A stretch of 27,124 bases of DNA from Leidyana gryllorum EB-2025a. Taxonomy: Eukaryota; Apicomplexa. The DNA lies in contig JBLWGC010000097.1 in NCBI GenBank assembly GCA_048772705.1, positions 1-27,124 on the forward strand, in the 5' to 3' direction. A model generated the notes under the pieces. That model did not search any database and was not told the origin of the DNA. It saw nothing but the letters and a program-made list of their open reading frames with translations. Position 1 is the stretch's first letter. Each line of letters starts with the position of its first letter. Both the position numbers and the translations under genes were made by a program. Shown here one piece after another: positions 1-6,420 of this stretch.

Positions 1-55
1 AGACCAAATGGTTCAACCCGCTGGGTACAGTCGAGAGACTCGTATCACTATGTGA
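1..55. repeat. Inverted copy of the spacer at about 8985-9035
   Basis: The reverse complement of this stretch matches the spacer in front of the Pro gene at 9043 for about 50 bases with few differences. It contains no tRNA and marks an edge of one of the inverted duplications that build the cluster. Confidence 0.7.
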
Positions 56-87
56 AGTATCACTCAATGCCATGAGGTAGGCATAGA

Positions 88-160
88 GGGAGGCTAGCCC
101 AGATGATGAAAAGGTAGCTTAGTATACGAAGGGTTCTGGGATCGATTCCCAGCCCATCCG
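88..160 (+). pseudogene. tRNA-Ala relic
   Basis: The A-box region (GGCTAGCCCAGAT) and T-arm (GGGATCGATTCCC) align with the Ala genes at 1814 and 21082. The D-loop and anticodon arm have lost their pairing and no anticodon can be read, so this is a decayed copy. Confidence 0.7.
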
Positions 161-194
161 AACTACATAGATGGAATTCTCGTCGGAGTAGTCT

Positions 195-330
195 AGTTGG
201 CCTATCAACGCTCATCAGGTTGAGTAGTAGTTTGGCAATGACCCTCTACTTCCGGTGGGACGGAATCGAACCGCCGACTATCTGATGCCAGCACTACAGT
301 CAGATGCAAGTCGATCACTCCCACGGTCGG
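195..330. repeat. Inverted copy of 24676-24775 (Tyr 3' half plus flank)
   Basis: The Tyr T-arm and about 60 bases of its 3' flank reappear in opposite orientation at 24676-24775. It is one of the few places where a Tyr T-arm survives. Confidence 0.7.
252..326 (-). pseudogene. tRNA-Tyr(GTA)-like copy with short intron
   Basis: On the minus strand the anticodon arm reads TCTGA-CTGTAG-(about 7 nt insert)-A-TCAGA, giving GTA with an insert directly after position 37, the usual place for eukaryotic tRNA-Tyr introns. The T-arm GGCGG-TTCGATT-CCGTC pairs. The D-arm does not fold normally and the acceptor strands are out of register by one base, so I class it as damaged. Part of its 3' half is duplicated next door at about 321-366. 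It has the best B-box of the Tyr copies here. Confidence 0.6.
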
Positions 331-364
331 AATCGGCACCGCCGACTAACTCATAATATTGCCA

Positions 365-410
365 CCTTCCGATCTGGAATTGGGCGCGCTACCATTGCGC
401 AATAGACCCA
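365..410 (-). pseudogene. tRNA-Trp 5' relic
   Basis: The 5' half of the Trp gene (compare 2708-2779) can be followed on the minus strand to a CCA anticodon. The anticodon stem is altered and the T-arm and 3' acceptor are replaced by unrelated sequence. Confidence 0.65.
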
Positions 411-491
411 AAATTGTCCACCGACTTCCAGGCTCATTGGTATGTGGGCAGGGATGGATTTTCAACATTCTCAAACCTTCAGGTCATCTTC

Positions 492-563
492 AGGGCACGC
501 CCGGAGTTGGACCACGGACTTGCTGATCTGCAGTCAGCTGCTCTACTACTGAGTTACGTACCC
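492..563 (-). tRNA. trnC-GCA: tRNA-Cys(GCA)
   Basis: Acceptor GGGTACG/CGTGCCC pairs fully and the anticodon arm GCTGA-CTGCAGA-TCAGC gives GCA. The T-arm has a substituted loop (TCCAACT) and one stem mismatch compared with the Cys copies at 5686 and 22936, so B-box strength is doubtful. The next gene is Gly at 660, tail side facing outward. Confidence 0.8.
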
Positions 564-659
564 ACGAGGCGCCTCTTATACTCGCTCAACTTGCCCCTGT
601 CTTCTCATTCGCAGCAAAACGGCCGTTATTGTTTACGAGCTCTAACAACAACATGTTAC

Positions 660-730
660 GCATCTGTGGTCTAGTGGTAGAATGTCTCGTTGCCATCGAG
701 ACGACCCGGGTTCGATTCCCGGCAGATGCA
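660..730 (+). tRNA. trnG-GCC: tRNA-Gly(GCC)
   Basis: 71 nt. Acceptor GCATCTG/CAGATGC, anticodon arm TCTCG-TTGCCAT-CGAGA (GCC) and T-arm CCGGG-TTCGATT-CCCGG all pair. A TTTT run lies about 22 nt past the 3' end, one of the few possible Pol III terminators in the window. It is mirrored at 12419-12489. Confidence 0.95.
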
Positions 731-794
731 GAGGACATAGCACATGGTTGAGTTTTATGCGTGAGTTGGTTCTGGACTCTCCGATCACATCGCA

Positions 795-876
795 CGACAA
801 CTGCTGGATTTGAACCAGCGCGGGCCAGGCCCAGTAGATTTCGAGTCTACCCCCTTAACCACTCGGGCAAGTTGCC
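795..876 (-). tRNA. trnS-CGA: tRNA-Ser(CGA)
   Basis: 82-nt class II tRNA. Acceptor GGCAACT/AGTTGTC, anticodon arm GTAGA-CTCGAAA-TCTAC (CGA), GC-rich extra arm, T-arm GCTGG-TTCAAAT-CCAGC. Identical in plan to 12273 and 25205. Confidence 0.95.
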
Positions 877-943
877 AATCGTCGAACTCGGCATTCCGCA
901 GACAGTGGCTTCACATACGGTTCAGCAAGCTTGACTCGGACTG

Positions 944-1011
944 CTCGCGCTGCCCGAACCCGCGGTCTCTCCATTGAAAGTCTTGCGCGCTACCAACGGA
1001 GCTGGCGCGGC
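944..1011 (-). pseudogene. tRNA-Lys fossil (TTC type)
   Basis: The 5' half matches Lys (CGTTGGTAGCGCGCAAGACTT), but the 3' anticodon stem is replaced by GGAGAGACC and part of the T-arm is missing. The same derived structure recurs at 12138, 15942 and 25961, so decay came before duplication. Confidence 0.75.
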
Positions 1012-1186
1012 AAGGAAGCTCGCCCTGTACCTGGGGAGGCCCAAGATTCCACGATCAATACAAATGGAATTGGTTACTAAGTCCGAATCTGTATCAGAGA
1101 TCCACTCACTTGATCACGCCGACATTCCATATCCATATTTTCCAAGACGGTACGGCTCTCGGCCGAAGCCCCAACTCAACCACTCG

Positions 1187-1258
1187 TCCACTGTAGTCTA
1201 AGTGGCTAGGGTATGCGGCTTTCACCCGCACATCCGGGTTCAAGTCCCGGCAGTGGAA
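1187..1258 (+). tRNA. trnE-TTC: tRNA-Glu(TTC)
   Basis: Acceptor TCCACTG/CAGTGGA and anticodon arm TGCGG-CTTTCAC-CCGCA (TTC). It is one base shorter than the other Glu copies in the variable region (72 instead of 73 nt). Its mirror at 11891 shares this deletion, so the change predates the inverted duplication. Confidence 0.88.
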
Positions 1259-1333
1259 ATCATTGGACCATTCGAGCAAAGTCTCCAGTAACCTCCGTCA
1301 ACAGTGACTGACTCGTGATCTTTGGCTTGCATT

Positions 1334-1405
1334 GCCTTCTTAGCTTAGGGGCAGAGCATTCGCTTAGTAAGCGAAAGGTCGCCGGTTCGATTCCGGCAGA
1401 AGGCT
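1334..1405 (+). tRNA. trnT-AGT: tRNA-Thr(AGT)
   Basis: 72 nt. Acceptor GCCTTCT/AGAAGGC, anticodon arm TTCGC-TTAGTAA-GCGAA (AGT), T-arm GCCGG-TTCGATT-CCGGC. All stems pair. It converges on the iMet gene 50 nt downstream. Confidence 0.96.
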
Positions 1406-1454
1406 TTGGTCACGACCCAATCGATTCTATAGCTGTTTCCCTCCTGCGCACACT

Positions 1455-1526
1455 TAGCAGTGCGTCGTTTCGATCGACGGACCTTTGGGTTATGAGCCCA
1501 ACATTCTTCCACTGAGCTACACTGCT
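1455..1526 (-). tRNA. trniM-CAT: Initiator tRNA-Met(CAT)
   Basis: Acceptor AGCAGTG/CACTGCT with the A1-T72 pair of eukaryotic initiators, anticodon arm TTGGG-CTCATAA-CCCAA, T-arm GTCG-ATCGAAA-CGAC with A54 and A60. These are initiator hallmarks rather than elongator ones. The D-arm differs from the mirror gene at 11622 by one base. Confidence 0.93.
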
Positions 1527-1652
1527 TAGTCTGCAACATGGAAGAAGGAGCCGGAATGCGACTCTTGAGATGTTAATTGCCCCGAAGTGGCAACGAGGTG
1601 GCTGTGTTACTTCTAAAACTGCTTATCCCATCGGGTCAACCGACAACCAAGA

Positions 1653-1724
1653 GGGCTGTTCTGGGAATTGAACCCAGGACTCCTTCCACCCTAAGGAAGG
1701 ATCATACCACTAGACCAAACAGCC
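1653..1724 (-). tRNA. trnP-AGG: tRNA-Pro(AGG)
   Basis: Acceptor GGCTGTT/AACAGCC, anticodon arm CTTCC-TTAGGGT-GGAAG (AGG), T-loop TTCAATT in a paired stem, discriminator C. The A-box (TGGTCTAGTGG) resembles plant tRNA-Pro. Mirrored at 11424. Confidence 0.94.
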
Positions 1725-1813
1725 GCCTGTCGGTCGTGCAACCCAGTGAGCACAGTCGCGAGAGTGGTCATACTATGTTGAGAATCAACAAAATGCGACG
1801 GGGTCTGCACAGC

Positions 1814-1886
1814 GGGGAACTAGCTCAGATGGTGAAGCGCTCGCTTAGCGTGCGAGAGGTACTGGGATCAATGTCCAGGTCGTCCA
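1814..1886 (+). tRNA. trnA-AGC: tRNA-Ala(AGC), weak acceptor
   Basis: The D-arm and anticodon arm CTCGC-TTAGCGT-GCGAG (AGC) are good. Acceptor strand GGGGAAC faces GTCGTCC with two mismatches, because GGGCGGC has changed, and the T-loop is ATCAATG. Its mirror at 11262 has the same defects. Function is uncertain. Confidence 0.7.
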
Positions 1887-1999
1887 AACTTTGTAGTGCT
1901 GCAACTGGCGCTATTTGACTACAGAGTTGAGAGCTTTGAGGGTGCCCTGTAGCCCTTAGATGGACTTGGGCACCGCAGTATGTGTGAAGGTTGCCTCAG

Positions 2000-2060
2000 A
2001 GACCGGATCTGCGAGTTTGTATTTTACAACCACACGCTCTGCCGACTAAGGTACAAGAGC
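2000..2060 (-). pseudogene. tRNA-Asn relic
   Basis: The 5' half (GCTCTTGTA, then a D-arm) aligns with Asn at 8534. The anticodon loop has changed from GTTAACC to a T/A-rich string and the B-box is lost. The mirror copy is at 11088. Confidence 0.7.
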
Positions 2061-2163
2061 CAGTTCCAATAGCTCAGAGGTTAGTAGAGATACGCGTGTT
2101 GCATGTGTCCGGTTGAGGGCTAGTCCGGATGCTCTACCACCTCTTTTTGTGAAGGAGTGAATG

Positions 2164-2235
2164 GGCTGCGTGGTGTAGTGCTTAGCACTGGAGACTCTGA
2201 ATCTCCCGATCTGGGTTCGATTCCCGGCGCGACCT
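2164..2235 (+). tRNA. trnQ-CTG: tRNA-Gln(CTG)
   Basis: Anticodon arm GGAGA-CTCTGAA-TCTCC (CTG) and T-loop TTCGATT are intact. Acceptor GGCTGCG/CGCGACC has one C-A mismatch where the copies at 6840 and 13892 have T-A. It leads a Gln-Val-Asp-Leu module. Confidence 0.85.
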
Positions 2236-2298
2236 CACAACTAATTCTCACTGCTTTGTGAAACCTCACCACTCCTCTTGATCTGCGGGACCGTCCGT

Positions 2299-2371
2299 GC
2301 AGCCATGGTCTAGTGGTCACGACGTCTGGTTAGCACGCAGAAGGTCCCGAGTTCGATCCTCGGTGGCTGTA
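2299..2371 (+). tRNA. tRNA-Val scaffold with AGC (Ala) anticodon
   Basis: The body is that of Val: acceptor GCAGCCA/TGGCTGT and T-arm CCGAG-TTCGATC-CTCGG. The anticodon arm reads TCTGG-TTAGCAC-GCAGA, so the anticodon is AGC instead of AAC and the closing stem pair is lost. The mirror gene at 10777 keeps AAC, so the change arose after duplication. It may be a pseudogene or a misreading tRNA. Confidence 0.8.
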
Positions 2372-2426
2372 GCTCGCAACTTTCAGCGGGCACCAAAAAA
2401 GACAATCTTAAGCGAGATCAACTGTG

Positions 2427-2498
2427 CTCCGAGACCGGGAATCGAACCCGGGTCTTCCGCGTGACAGGCGGAAATACTAATCACTATACTATCTCGGA
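2427..2498 (-). tRNA. trnD-GTC: tRNA-Asp(GTC)
   Basis: Acceptor TCCGAGA/TCTCGGA, anticodon arm TCCGC-CTGTCAC-GCGGA (GTC), T-arm CCGGG-TTCGATT-CCCGG, discriminator G. A D-loop GTGATTAG replaces the common GTGGTTAG. It sits tail-to-tail with Val. Confidence 0.93.
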
Positions 2499-2591
2499 CG
2501 CTCCGAACACACCGGCCTGAAACCCCAAAGTCCTTCCATCTTGAGATTCCAGGGATAGAAAACGCGTGGAGCGGCGAGCCAACAACATCCC

Positions 2592-2671
2592 GGCAAGATG
2601 ACCGGGTGGTCTGAGGCGCTGTGCTCAGACCGGAGTCCGAAAGGTCGTGGGTTCGAATCCCACTTTTGTCA
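2592..2671 (+). tRNA. trnL-CAG: tRNA-Leu(CAG) variant
   Basis: 80-nt class II tRNA. Acceptor GGCAAGA/TTTTGTC pairs with wobbles and T-arm GTGGG-TTCGAAT-CCCAC is perfect. The anticodon arm CTGTG-CTCAGAC-CGGAG has one mismatch and differs from the standard Leu(CAG) at 5315. Copies at 17333 and 18325 share this variant arm. Confidence 0.8.
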
Positions 2672-2707
2672 GGTTGCGTCCCAAACGGGAAAAACATAAA
2701 GTCCGGT

Positions 2708-2779
2708 TGAGCCCAGAGTGATTCGAACACCCAACCTTCTGATCTGGAGTCAGACGCGCTACCGTTGCGCCATAGGCCC
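2708..2779 (-). tRNA. trnW-CCA: tRNA-Trp(CCA)
   Basis: Acceptor GGGCCTA/TGGGCTC pairs with G-T wobbles, anticodon arm TCTGA-CTCCAGA-TCAGA gives CCA, T-loop TTCGAAT. A TTTTT run about 15 nt past the 3' end is a plausible terminator. The other near-complete Trp copy is at 18441. Confidence 0.92.
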
Positions 2780-2812
2780 AAAACCATCCCCCGTTCCAGA
2801 CTCATTTACCGG

Positions 2813-2871
2813 CAATCGGGCCTGCTTCTTAGGCGTGACATGCAAAATAGTAACCACTATGCTATCTCGGA
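2813..2871 (-). pseudogene. tRNA-Asp relic
   Basis: The 5' acceptor, D-arm and a GTC anticodon region of Asp can be followed. The anticodon stem is broken and the T-arm is gone. Confidence 0.65.
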
Positions 2872-2946
2872 CGCTCTGAACACGCCACGGACATTCGTTC
2901 AGAAAACGGCCGTTACCGTGTACGAGCTTCAACAACAAGGTGTCAC

Positions 2947-3017
2947 GCATCTGTGGTCTAGTGGTAGAATGTCTCGTTGCCATCGAGACGACCCGGGTTC
3001 GATTCCCGGCAGATGCA
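2947..3017 (+). tRNA. trnG-GCC: tRNA-Gly(GCC)
   Basis: Sequence-identical to the Gly gene at 660 across its 71 nt. TTTT occurs about 18 nt after the 3' end. It opens a Gly-Ser-(Lys fossil)-Glu-Thr block parallel to 660-1405. Confidence 0.95.
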
Positions 3018-3092
3018 GAGGACACATGGTTGCTTTTCCACCATTCAGAAATTCATGCGTGAGTTGGTGTTTAACCCTCCAACCACATCGCA

Positions 3093-3174
3093 CGACAACT
3101 GCTGGATTTGAACCAGCGCGGGCCAGGCCCAGTAGATTTCTAGTCTACCCCCTTAACCACTCGGGCAAGTTGCC
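3093..3174 (-). tRNA. trnS-AGA: tRNA-Ser(AGA)
   Basis: Same 82-nt scaffold as Ser(CGA), with anticodon arm GTAGA-CTAGAAA-TCTAC (AGA). A single base at position 34 separates the AGA, CGA and TGA Ser genes of this cluster. Confidence 0.95.
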
Positions 3175-3245
3175 ACCTGTCCAACTCGGCATTTTGCGGC
3201 CAGTGCCGTCACATACGGTTCGACAAGCTTTACTATGACTGCTCG

Positions 3246-3309
3246 CGCCGCCCGAACCCGCGGTTCTCCCTTCAAAAGTCTTGCGCTCTACCGACGGAGT
3301 TGGGGCGGC
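3246..3309 (-). pseudogene. tRNA-Lys fossil (TTT type)
   Basis: Acceptor GCCGCCC, D-arm and GCAAGACTTTTGA follow Lys(TTT). The 3' anticodon stem and half of the T-arm are replaced (AAGGGAGAACC). The same fossil form occurs at 6356, 16422 and 23641. Confidence 0.75.
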
Positions 3310-3406
3310 AAGAAGCTCGGACTTGGTAACAAATTCCAGTCGTATTGATGGTGGAATCTTTCCGAGACGGTTCGGCTCTCGGCCGAAGCCTAAACTCGAG
3401 CAGTTG

Positions 3407-3479
3407 TCCACTGTAGTCTAAGTGGCTAGGATATGCGGCTTTCACCCGCACGATCCGGGTTCAAGTCCCGGCAGTGGAA
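3407..3479 (+). tRNA. trnE-TTC: tRNA-Glu(TTC)
   Basis: 73 nt with all stems paired: acceptor TCCACTG/CAGTGGA, anticodon arm TGCGG-CTTTCAC-CCGCA, T-arm CCGGG-TTCAAGT-CCCGG. This is the consensus Glu form of the cluster. Confidence 0.96.
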
Positions 3480-3547
3480 GCTACTCGAGCAAAGTGCCTC
3501 AGTAATCCCCGTCAATAGTGACTGATTCTTGATCTTCGGCCTGGATT

Positions 3548-3619
3548 GCCTTCTTAGCTTAGGGGCAGAGCATTCGCTTAGTAAGCGAAAGGTCGCCGGT
3601 TCGATTCCGGCAGAAGGCT
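3548..3619 (+). tRNA. trnT-AGT: tRNA-Thr(AGT)
   Basis: Identical in sequence to the Thr gene at 1334; anticodon AGT. It follows Glu by 68 nt, as in the other Glu-Thr pairs. Confidence 0.96.
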
Positions 3620-3640
3620 CGACTGCATCGACTAGGCACC

Positions 3641-3696
3641 TGCAAGCGGTAAGTCGCTTAGCCACGAAGCCGCAGGTTTGGAACCTGCCGGTACCT
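3641..3696 (+). pseudogene. tRNA-Asn-like 3' relic
   Basis: A T-arm-like CGCAGGTTTGGAACCTGC and its 3' flank match the end of the Asn gene at 9838. The rest is unrecognisable. Sister relics are at 16909 and 21670. Confidence 0.55.
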
Positions 3697-3708
3697 GAGG
3701 CACCCACA

Positions 3709-3780
3709 GGCTGTTTGGTCTAGTGGTATGATTCTTCCTTCGGGTGGAAGAAGTCCTGGGTTCGACTCCCAGAACAGCCC
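3709..3780 (+). tRNA. trnP-CGG: tRNA-Pro(CGG)
   Basis: Pro scaffold as at 1653, with anticodon arm CTTCC-TTCGGGT-GGAAG (CGG). T-loop TTCGACT, stem paired. Confidence 0.94.
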
Positions 3781-3894
3781 GTCTGATAGTCGTTGACGCA
3801 ACAAGGCACTCGGCCCATCCCGAGACAATGTCCCTGACAGCTAAGACAGGATCTGAGTTGTTGACTCAACAGGCTACAACCCGACCATTCGCCC

Positions 3895-3967
3895 AGACGC
3901 TACTGGGACTCGAACCCAAAATCCCCGGTTCCGTAGACCGATGCCATATCCATTAGGCCATAGCGCC
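3895..3967 (-). tRNA. trnR-ACG: tRNA-Arg(ACG)
   Basis: Acceptor GGCGCTA/TAGCGTC pairs with one wobble. Anticodon arm TCGGT-CTACGGA-ACCGG gives ACG. T-loop TTCGAGT. The D-arm (TGGCCTAATGGAT) is very like plant tRNA-Arg(ACG). A near-identical copy is at 9173. Confidence 0.93.
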
Positions 3968-4089
3968 GACTAACGGAGCCGTCAAATGGAAGTGTGTAGC
4001 GATCGAGAGAGGACATGGGCAGCTACGCCCGATCGTGGGTTTGGACAGGCTTAACCTACATCTCCCATTCGAGACATCGGTGGACATAC

Positions 4090-4161
4090 TATCCAAGCCA
4101 GCATTCGGGCCTGGGTATGCACGGCCACAACTTGCTGTTGTAAGCACCAGACGACCCGGAC
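4090..4161 (-). pseudogene. Diverged tRNA-His(GTG)
   Basis: It aligns end to end with the His genes at 14769 and 20425 and keeps GTTGTGGCCGTGC. The anticodon stem has a mismatch, the D-arm is altered, and the T-loop is CCCGAAT without the conserved TT, so the B-box is probably lost. Confidence 0.65.
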
Positions 4162-4237
4162 GATCTTCAAGTGAGGCTGGTGGGTACCAAAGCCACTTAA
4201 GATGTCGGGCTATCGGGTTTTTTGTCCTTGCATTCCT

Positions 4238-4310
4238 GCCGCCCTAGCTCAGTCGGTAGAGCGCAAGACTCTTAATCTTGCAGTCGCGGGTTCGAGCCCC
4301 GCGGGCGGTG
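4238..4310 (+). tRNA. trnK-CTT: tRNA-Lys(CTT)
   Basis: Acceptor GCCGCCC/GGGCGGT (G1-T72 wobble), anticodon arm CAAGA-CTCTTAA-TCTTG (CTT), T-arm GCGGG-TTCGAGC-CCCGC. All features are intact. Confidence 0.95.
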
Positions 4311-4370
4311 TGCATCTGTTTCCCTGGGAGTAAGAATGGAACTGTTGCCTACAAGCACACTCAGCTGGAT

Positions 4371-4443
4371 TTCCACTGCCGGGACGTGAACCCGGATCGT
4401 GCGGGTCAGAGCCGCATATCCTAGCCAAGTAGACTACAGTGGA
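4371..4443 (-). tRNA. tRNA-Glu scaffold with CTG (Gln) anticodon
   Basis: Body and acceptor are Glu (TCCACTG/CAGTGGA), but the anticodon loop reads CTCTGAC, so CTC has become CTG by one base. The D-stem (CTACTTGG) and T-loop (TTCACGT) each also carry a change. The direct-repeat partner at 9648 keeps CTC. Probably decaying, or a Gln-codon reader charged with Glu. Confidence 0.8.
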
Positions 4444-4529
4444 CGAGTCACAACAGTTGCACTGACGAATGAGGCGCCAGAGAACTGTGAGTCGGTCTCA
4501 GATTGGAAGTTCACCTAGGTTTGGCGGGT

Positions 4530-4600
4530 GGGCGGCTATCTCAAGTGGTAGAGCGGTGACTTGGCAGGCGAGAGGTCAGTTTAGACACCTATCAATGCCG
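4530..4600 (+). pseudogene. tRNA-Ala-like relic
   Basis: GGGCGGCTATCTCAAGTGG matches the Ala 5' half, and GCGAGAGGT the 3' anticodon stem. The 5' anticodon strand is changed (GTGACTTGGCA) and no B-box remains. An inverted sister copy lies at 19275-19345. Confidence 0.65.
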
Positions 4601-4655
4601 CAGGACAGGCTGGGGGCATTTGGTCACTCCTCGCGGCATGCCGAATTCGACCCTT

Positions 4656-4737
4656 GGCAACTTGCCCGAGTGGTTAAGGGGGTAGACTCGAAATCTACTG
4701 GGTCTGGCCCGCGCTGGTTCGAATCCAGCAGCTGTCG
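4656..4737 (+). tRNA. trnS-CGA: tRNA-Ser(CGA)
   Basis: 82 nt; anticodon arm GTAGA-CTCGAAA-TCTAC; T-loop TTCGAAT rather than TTCAAAT. Acceptor GGCAACT/AGCTGTC has one mismatch. Confidence 0.88.
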
Positions 4738-4819
4738 TTCGATGTGATTGGAGGGGCAGACAACAACTCAAGCCTGAAACCCCAGAATGGTGCCTGAATC
4801 AACCATCTGCCATCTTCTC

Positions 4820-4889
4820 TGCATCTGTGGGAATCGAACCTGGGTCGTCTAGGCGGCAACGACACAGTCTACCACTAAACCACAAATGC
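4820..4889 (-). pseudogene. tRNA-Gly(GCC) decayed copy
   Basis: The 5' acceptor is now GCATTTG, and the anticodon stem around TTGCCGC no longer pairs. The B-box TTCGATT survives. It is one base short of the intact Gly genes. Confidence 0.7.
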
Positions 4890-5029
4890 GTGACACCTCC
4901 ATTCCTGAATACAGAACGAAGGGTCTTAACTACTCCAGCCTGTCCAACTTAGGCCGGTACATATGAACCAGGCTCATCGGATACGCGTTTCCAGAGACAC
5001 ACGCCCCTTCGGCAGTCCGGAAGCTCCGT

Positions 5030-5099
5030 GCAGCCATCTAGCGGTCACGACGTCTGCTTAAAACGCAGAAGGTCTGGAGTTCAATCCTCGGTGGCTGTA
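5030..5099 (+). pseudogene. tRNA-Val copy, short D-arm, AAA anticodon
   Basis: Acceptor GCAGCCA/TGGCTGT and anticodon stem TCTGC/GCAGA are Val, but three bases are missing from the D-arm (CCATCTAG instead of CCATGGTCTAG) and the loop TTAAAAC reads AAA. The T-loop is TTCAATC. The copy at 12632 has the same D-arm deletion, so it is inherited. Confidence 0.7.
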
Positions 5100-5151
5100 A
5101 CACACATCGTTCAGGCAAGCATCACGGAATCTAGAGCGGAAGACGATCTAT

Positions 5152-5223
5152 CTCCGAGACCGGGAATCGAACCCGGGTCTTCCGCGTGACAGGCGGAAAT
5201 ACTAACCACTATACTATCTCGGA
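5152..5223 (-). tRNA. trnD-GTC: tRNA-Asp(GTC)
   Basis: 72 nt, consensus form: acceptor TCCGAGA/TCTCGGA, anticodon CTGTCAC in a five-pair stem, T-arm CCGGG-TTCGATT-CCCGG. Confidence 0.96.
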
Positions 5224-5314
5224 CGCTCTGAACACGCCGGCCTCCAATCCCAGAAGTCTTTCTATTTCGGCTCACGGACAAAAAACGCGTGGAGCGACGA
5301 ACCAACAAGACTGC

Positions 5315-5394
5315 GGCAAGATGGCCGAGTGGTCTAAGGCGCTGTGTTCAGGCCGCAGTCCGAAAGGGCGTGGGTTCGAATCCCACTCTTGTCA
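5315..5394 (+). tRNA. trnL-CAG: tRNA-Leu(CAG)
   Basis: 80 nt. Acceptor GGCAAGA/TCTTGTC, anticodon arm CTGTG-TTCAGGC-CGCAG (CAG), T-arm GTGGG-TTCGAAT-CCCAC. This is the standard Leu scaffold of the cluster. Confidence 0.95.
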
Positions 5395-5464
5395 GCCGTT
5401 GTATTGTATTGGTAGGTAGTCCCCTCTCTTCACTGATAGACAGGTCGTTCGAGCTACATACGGC

Positions 5465-5535
5465 TGCACCTGCCGGGACTCGAACCCGGGTTACGACCTT
5501 GGAAGGGTCGCATCTTACCCTTAGACCACAAGTGC
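5465..5535 (-). tRNA. trnG-TCC: tRNA-Gly(TCC)
   Basis: Acceptor GCACTTG/CAGGTGC, anticodon arm CGACC-CTTCCAA-GGTCG (TCC), T-arm CCGGG-TTCGAGT-CCCGG. The variable base A44 differs from the Gly(GCC) scaffold, so it is a separate gene lineage. Confidence 0.95.
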
Positions 5536-5580
5536 GATTGCGAAAGAGTTGCAGCACCCCGAGACACTCGGGCGATTTCT

Positions 5581-5605
5581 GCGCGCCACCGTCCGCCATA
5601 CACCC
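5581..5605 (-). pseudogene. tRNA-Trp 5' fragment
   Basis: About 25 bases equal to the 5' acceptor and D-arm of Trp, mutated, followed by the same flank found next to the relic at 365-410. Confidence 0.5.
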
Positions 5606-5685
5606 AAAATTGTCCACCGACTTCAAACTCATTGGCATGTGGTCAGGGATGGATTTCCAACATCTTCAACCTTCAGGTCATCTTC

Positions 5686-5757
5686 AGGGCACGCGCGGAG
5701 TTGAACCACGGACTTGCTGATCTGCAGTCAGCTGCTCTACCACTGAGCTACGTACCC
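5686..5757 (-). tRNA. trnC-GCA: tRNA-Cys(GCA)
   Basis: Acceptor GGGTACG/CGTGCCC, anticodon arm GCTGA-CTGCAGA-TCAGC, T-arm CGTGG-TTCAACT-CCGCG paired with one wobble. Best-preserved Cys gene together with 22936. Confidence 0.95.
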
Positions 5758-5852
5758 ACAAACTACCCGGCATACTCGCTCAACTCGATTCTGTCTTCTC
5801 TTCTAAGCAAAACGGCCGGTATTGTGCACGAGCTTAAACAACAACGGGTTGT

Positions 5853-5923
5853 GCATCTGTGGTCTTGTGGTAGAATGTGTCGTTGCCAGCGAGACGACCC
5901 AGGTTCGATTCCCGACAGACGCA
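5853..5923 (+). pseudogene. tRNA-Gly(GCC) degenerate copy
   Basis: Full length, with readable GCC, but the anticodon stem (TGTCG/CGAGA), acceptor (CAGACGC) and T-stem (CCAGG/CCCGA) each carry mismatches relative to 660. Confidence 0.7.
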
Positions 5924-6067
5924 GGAGGCACGCCTCAAACCGCCGTGGCAAATTAGCAGAGACGCTGACAAGCTTGGTCGGCACGAGGCCGGGGCATTCT
6001 GACACTTGATGTAACAACCCCCTGAGATAGAATCGAATGTGAGTTACGCGGTGGAACGGCGGTGATC

Positions 6068-6140
6068 GCTCCCTAGCTCAGCTGGTTAGAGCATCGGCCT
6101 TATGTGCCGAAGGTCGAGGGTTCGATCCCCCCGGGGAGCA
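6068..6140 (+). tRNA. trnI-TAT: tRNA-Ile(TAT)
   Basis: Acceptor GCTCCCT/GGGGAGC, anticodon arm TCGGC-CTTATGT-GCCGA (TAT), no intron. T-arm GAGGG-TTCGATC-CCCCC has one mismatch. This is the only TAT Ile gene in the window and it has no nearby duplicate. Confidence 0.92.
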
Positions 6141-6232
6141 AATCAACCCAATGACAGCCGAACGCGACCGCCGAGTACTCCAGCATTTGACACCTGTATG
6201 ATTTTTCCTCGCTTAAAAGAACATTGCAACTG

Positions 6233-6256
6233 GGTCTTGTAGCTCAGTCGGCAGAG
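6233..6256 (+). pseudogene. tRNA-Asn 5' half, fused to a reversed Ser half
   Basis: GGTCTTGTAGCTCAGTCGG and GCAGAG are identical to Asn at 9838 up to position 6256. There the sequence switches directly to the 5' half of a minus-strand Ser gene. The shared triplet GAG at the switch suggests a microhomology junction. Confidence 0.85.
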
Positions 6257-6286
6257 TCTACCCCCTAACCACTCGGGCAAGTTGCC
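6257..6286 (-). pseudogene. tRNA-Ser 5' half, fused to Asn half
   Basis: Acceptor GGCAACT and D-arm of Ser, ending in the anticodon stem at TAGA. The 3' two thirds are absent. It forms a tail-joined chimera with the Asn half and marks one end of the inverted copy of 23151-23849. Confidence 0.85.
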
Positions 6287-6355
6287 ACCTGTCCAACTGG
6301 GCATCTTGCGCCCAGTGCCGTCACATACGGTTCAGCAAGCTCGACTCGGACTTCT

Positions 6356-6420
6356 CGCGCTGCCCGAACCTGCGGTCTCCCATCAAAAGTCTTGCGCTCT
6401 ATCGACGCAATTGGGGCGGC
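6356..6420 (-). pseudogene. tRNA-Lys fossil (TTT type)
   Basis: Same truncated Lys form as 3246, with GCAAGACTTTTGATGG and the disrupted 3' half. The D-loop carries further changes. Confidence 0.7.

Larger units (their letters stand above)
652..2380. repeat. Large inverted repeat, left arm
   Basis: Nine genes (Gly, Ser, Glu, Thr, iMet, Pro, Ala, Gln, Val) plus one Lys and one Asn relic are mirrored at 10768-12497 in opposite orientation. Paired positions sum to 13148-13149 throughout, so the arms differ by about one base of length over 1.73 kb. Spacers match as well as genes, with only scattered differences. Homology fades just beyond the Gly and Val genes. Confidence 0.92.
3700..4443. repeat. 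Direct repeat copy 1 (Pro-Arg-His-Lys-Glu)
   Basis: Gene order, orientation and spacers recur at 9040-9720. The spacer here is longer (about 50 extra bases near 3800-3850), and the Lys and Glu anticodons differ between copies. Confidence 0.9.
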
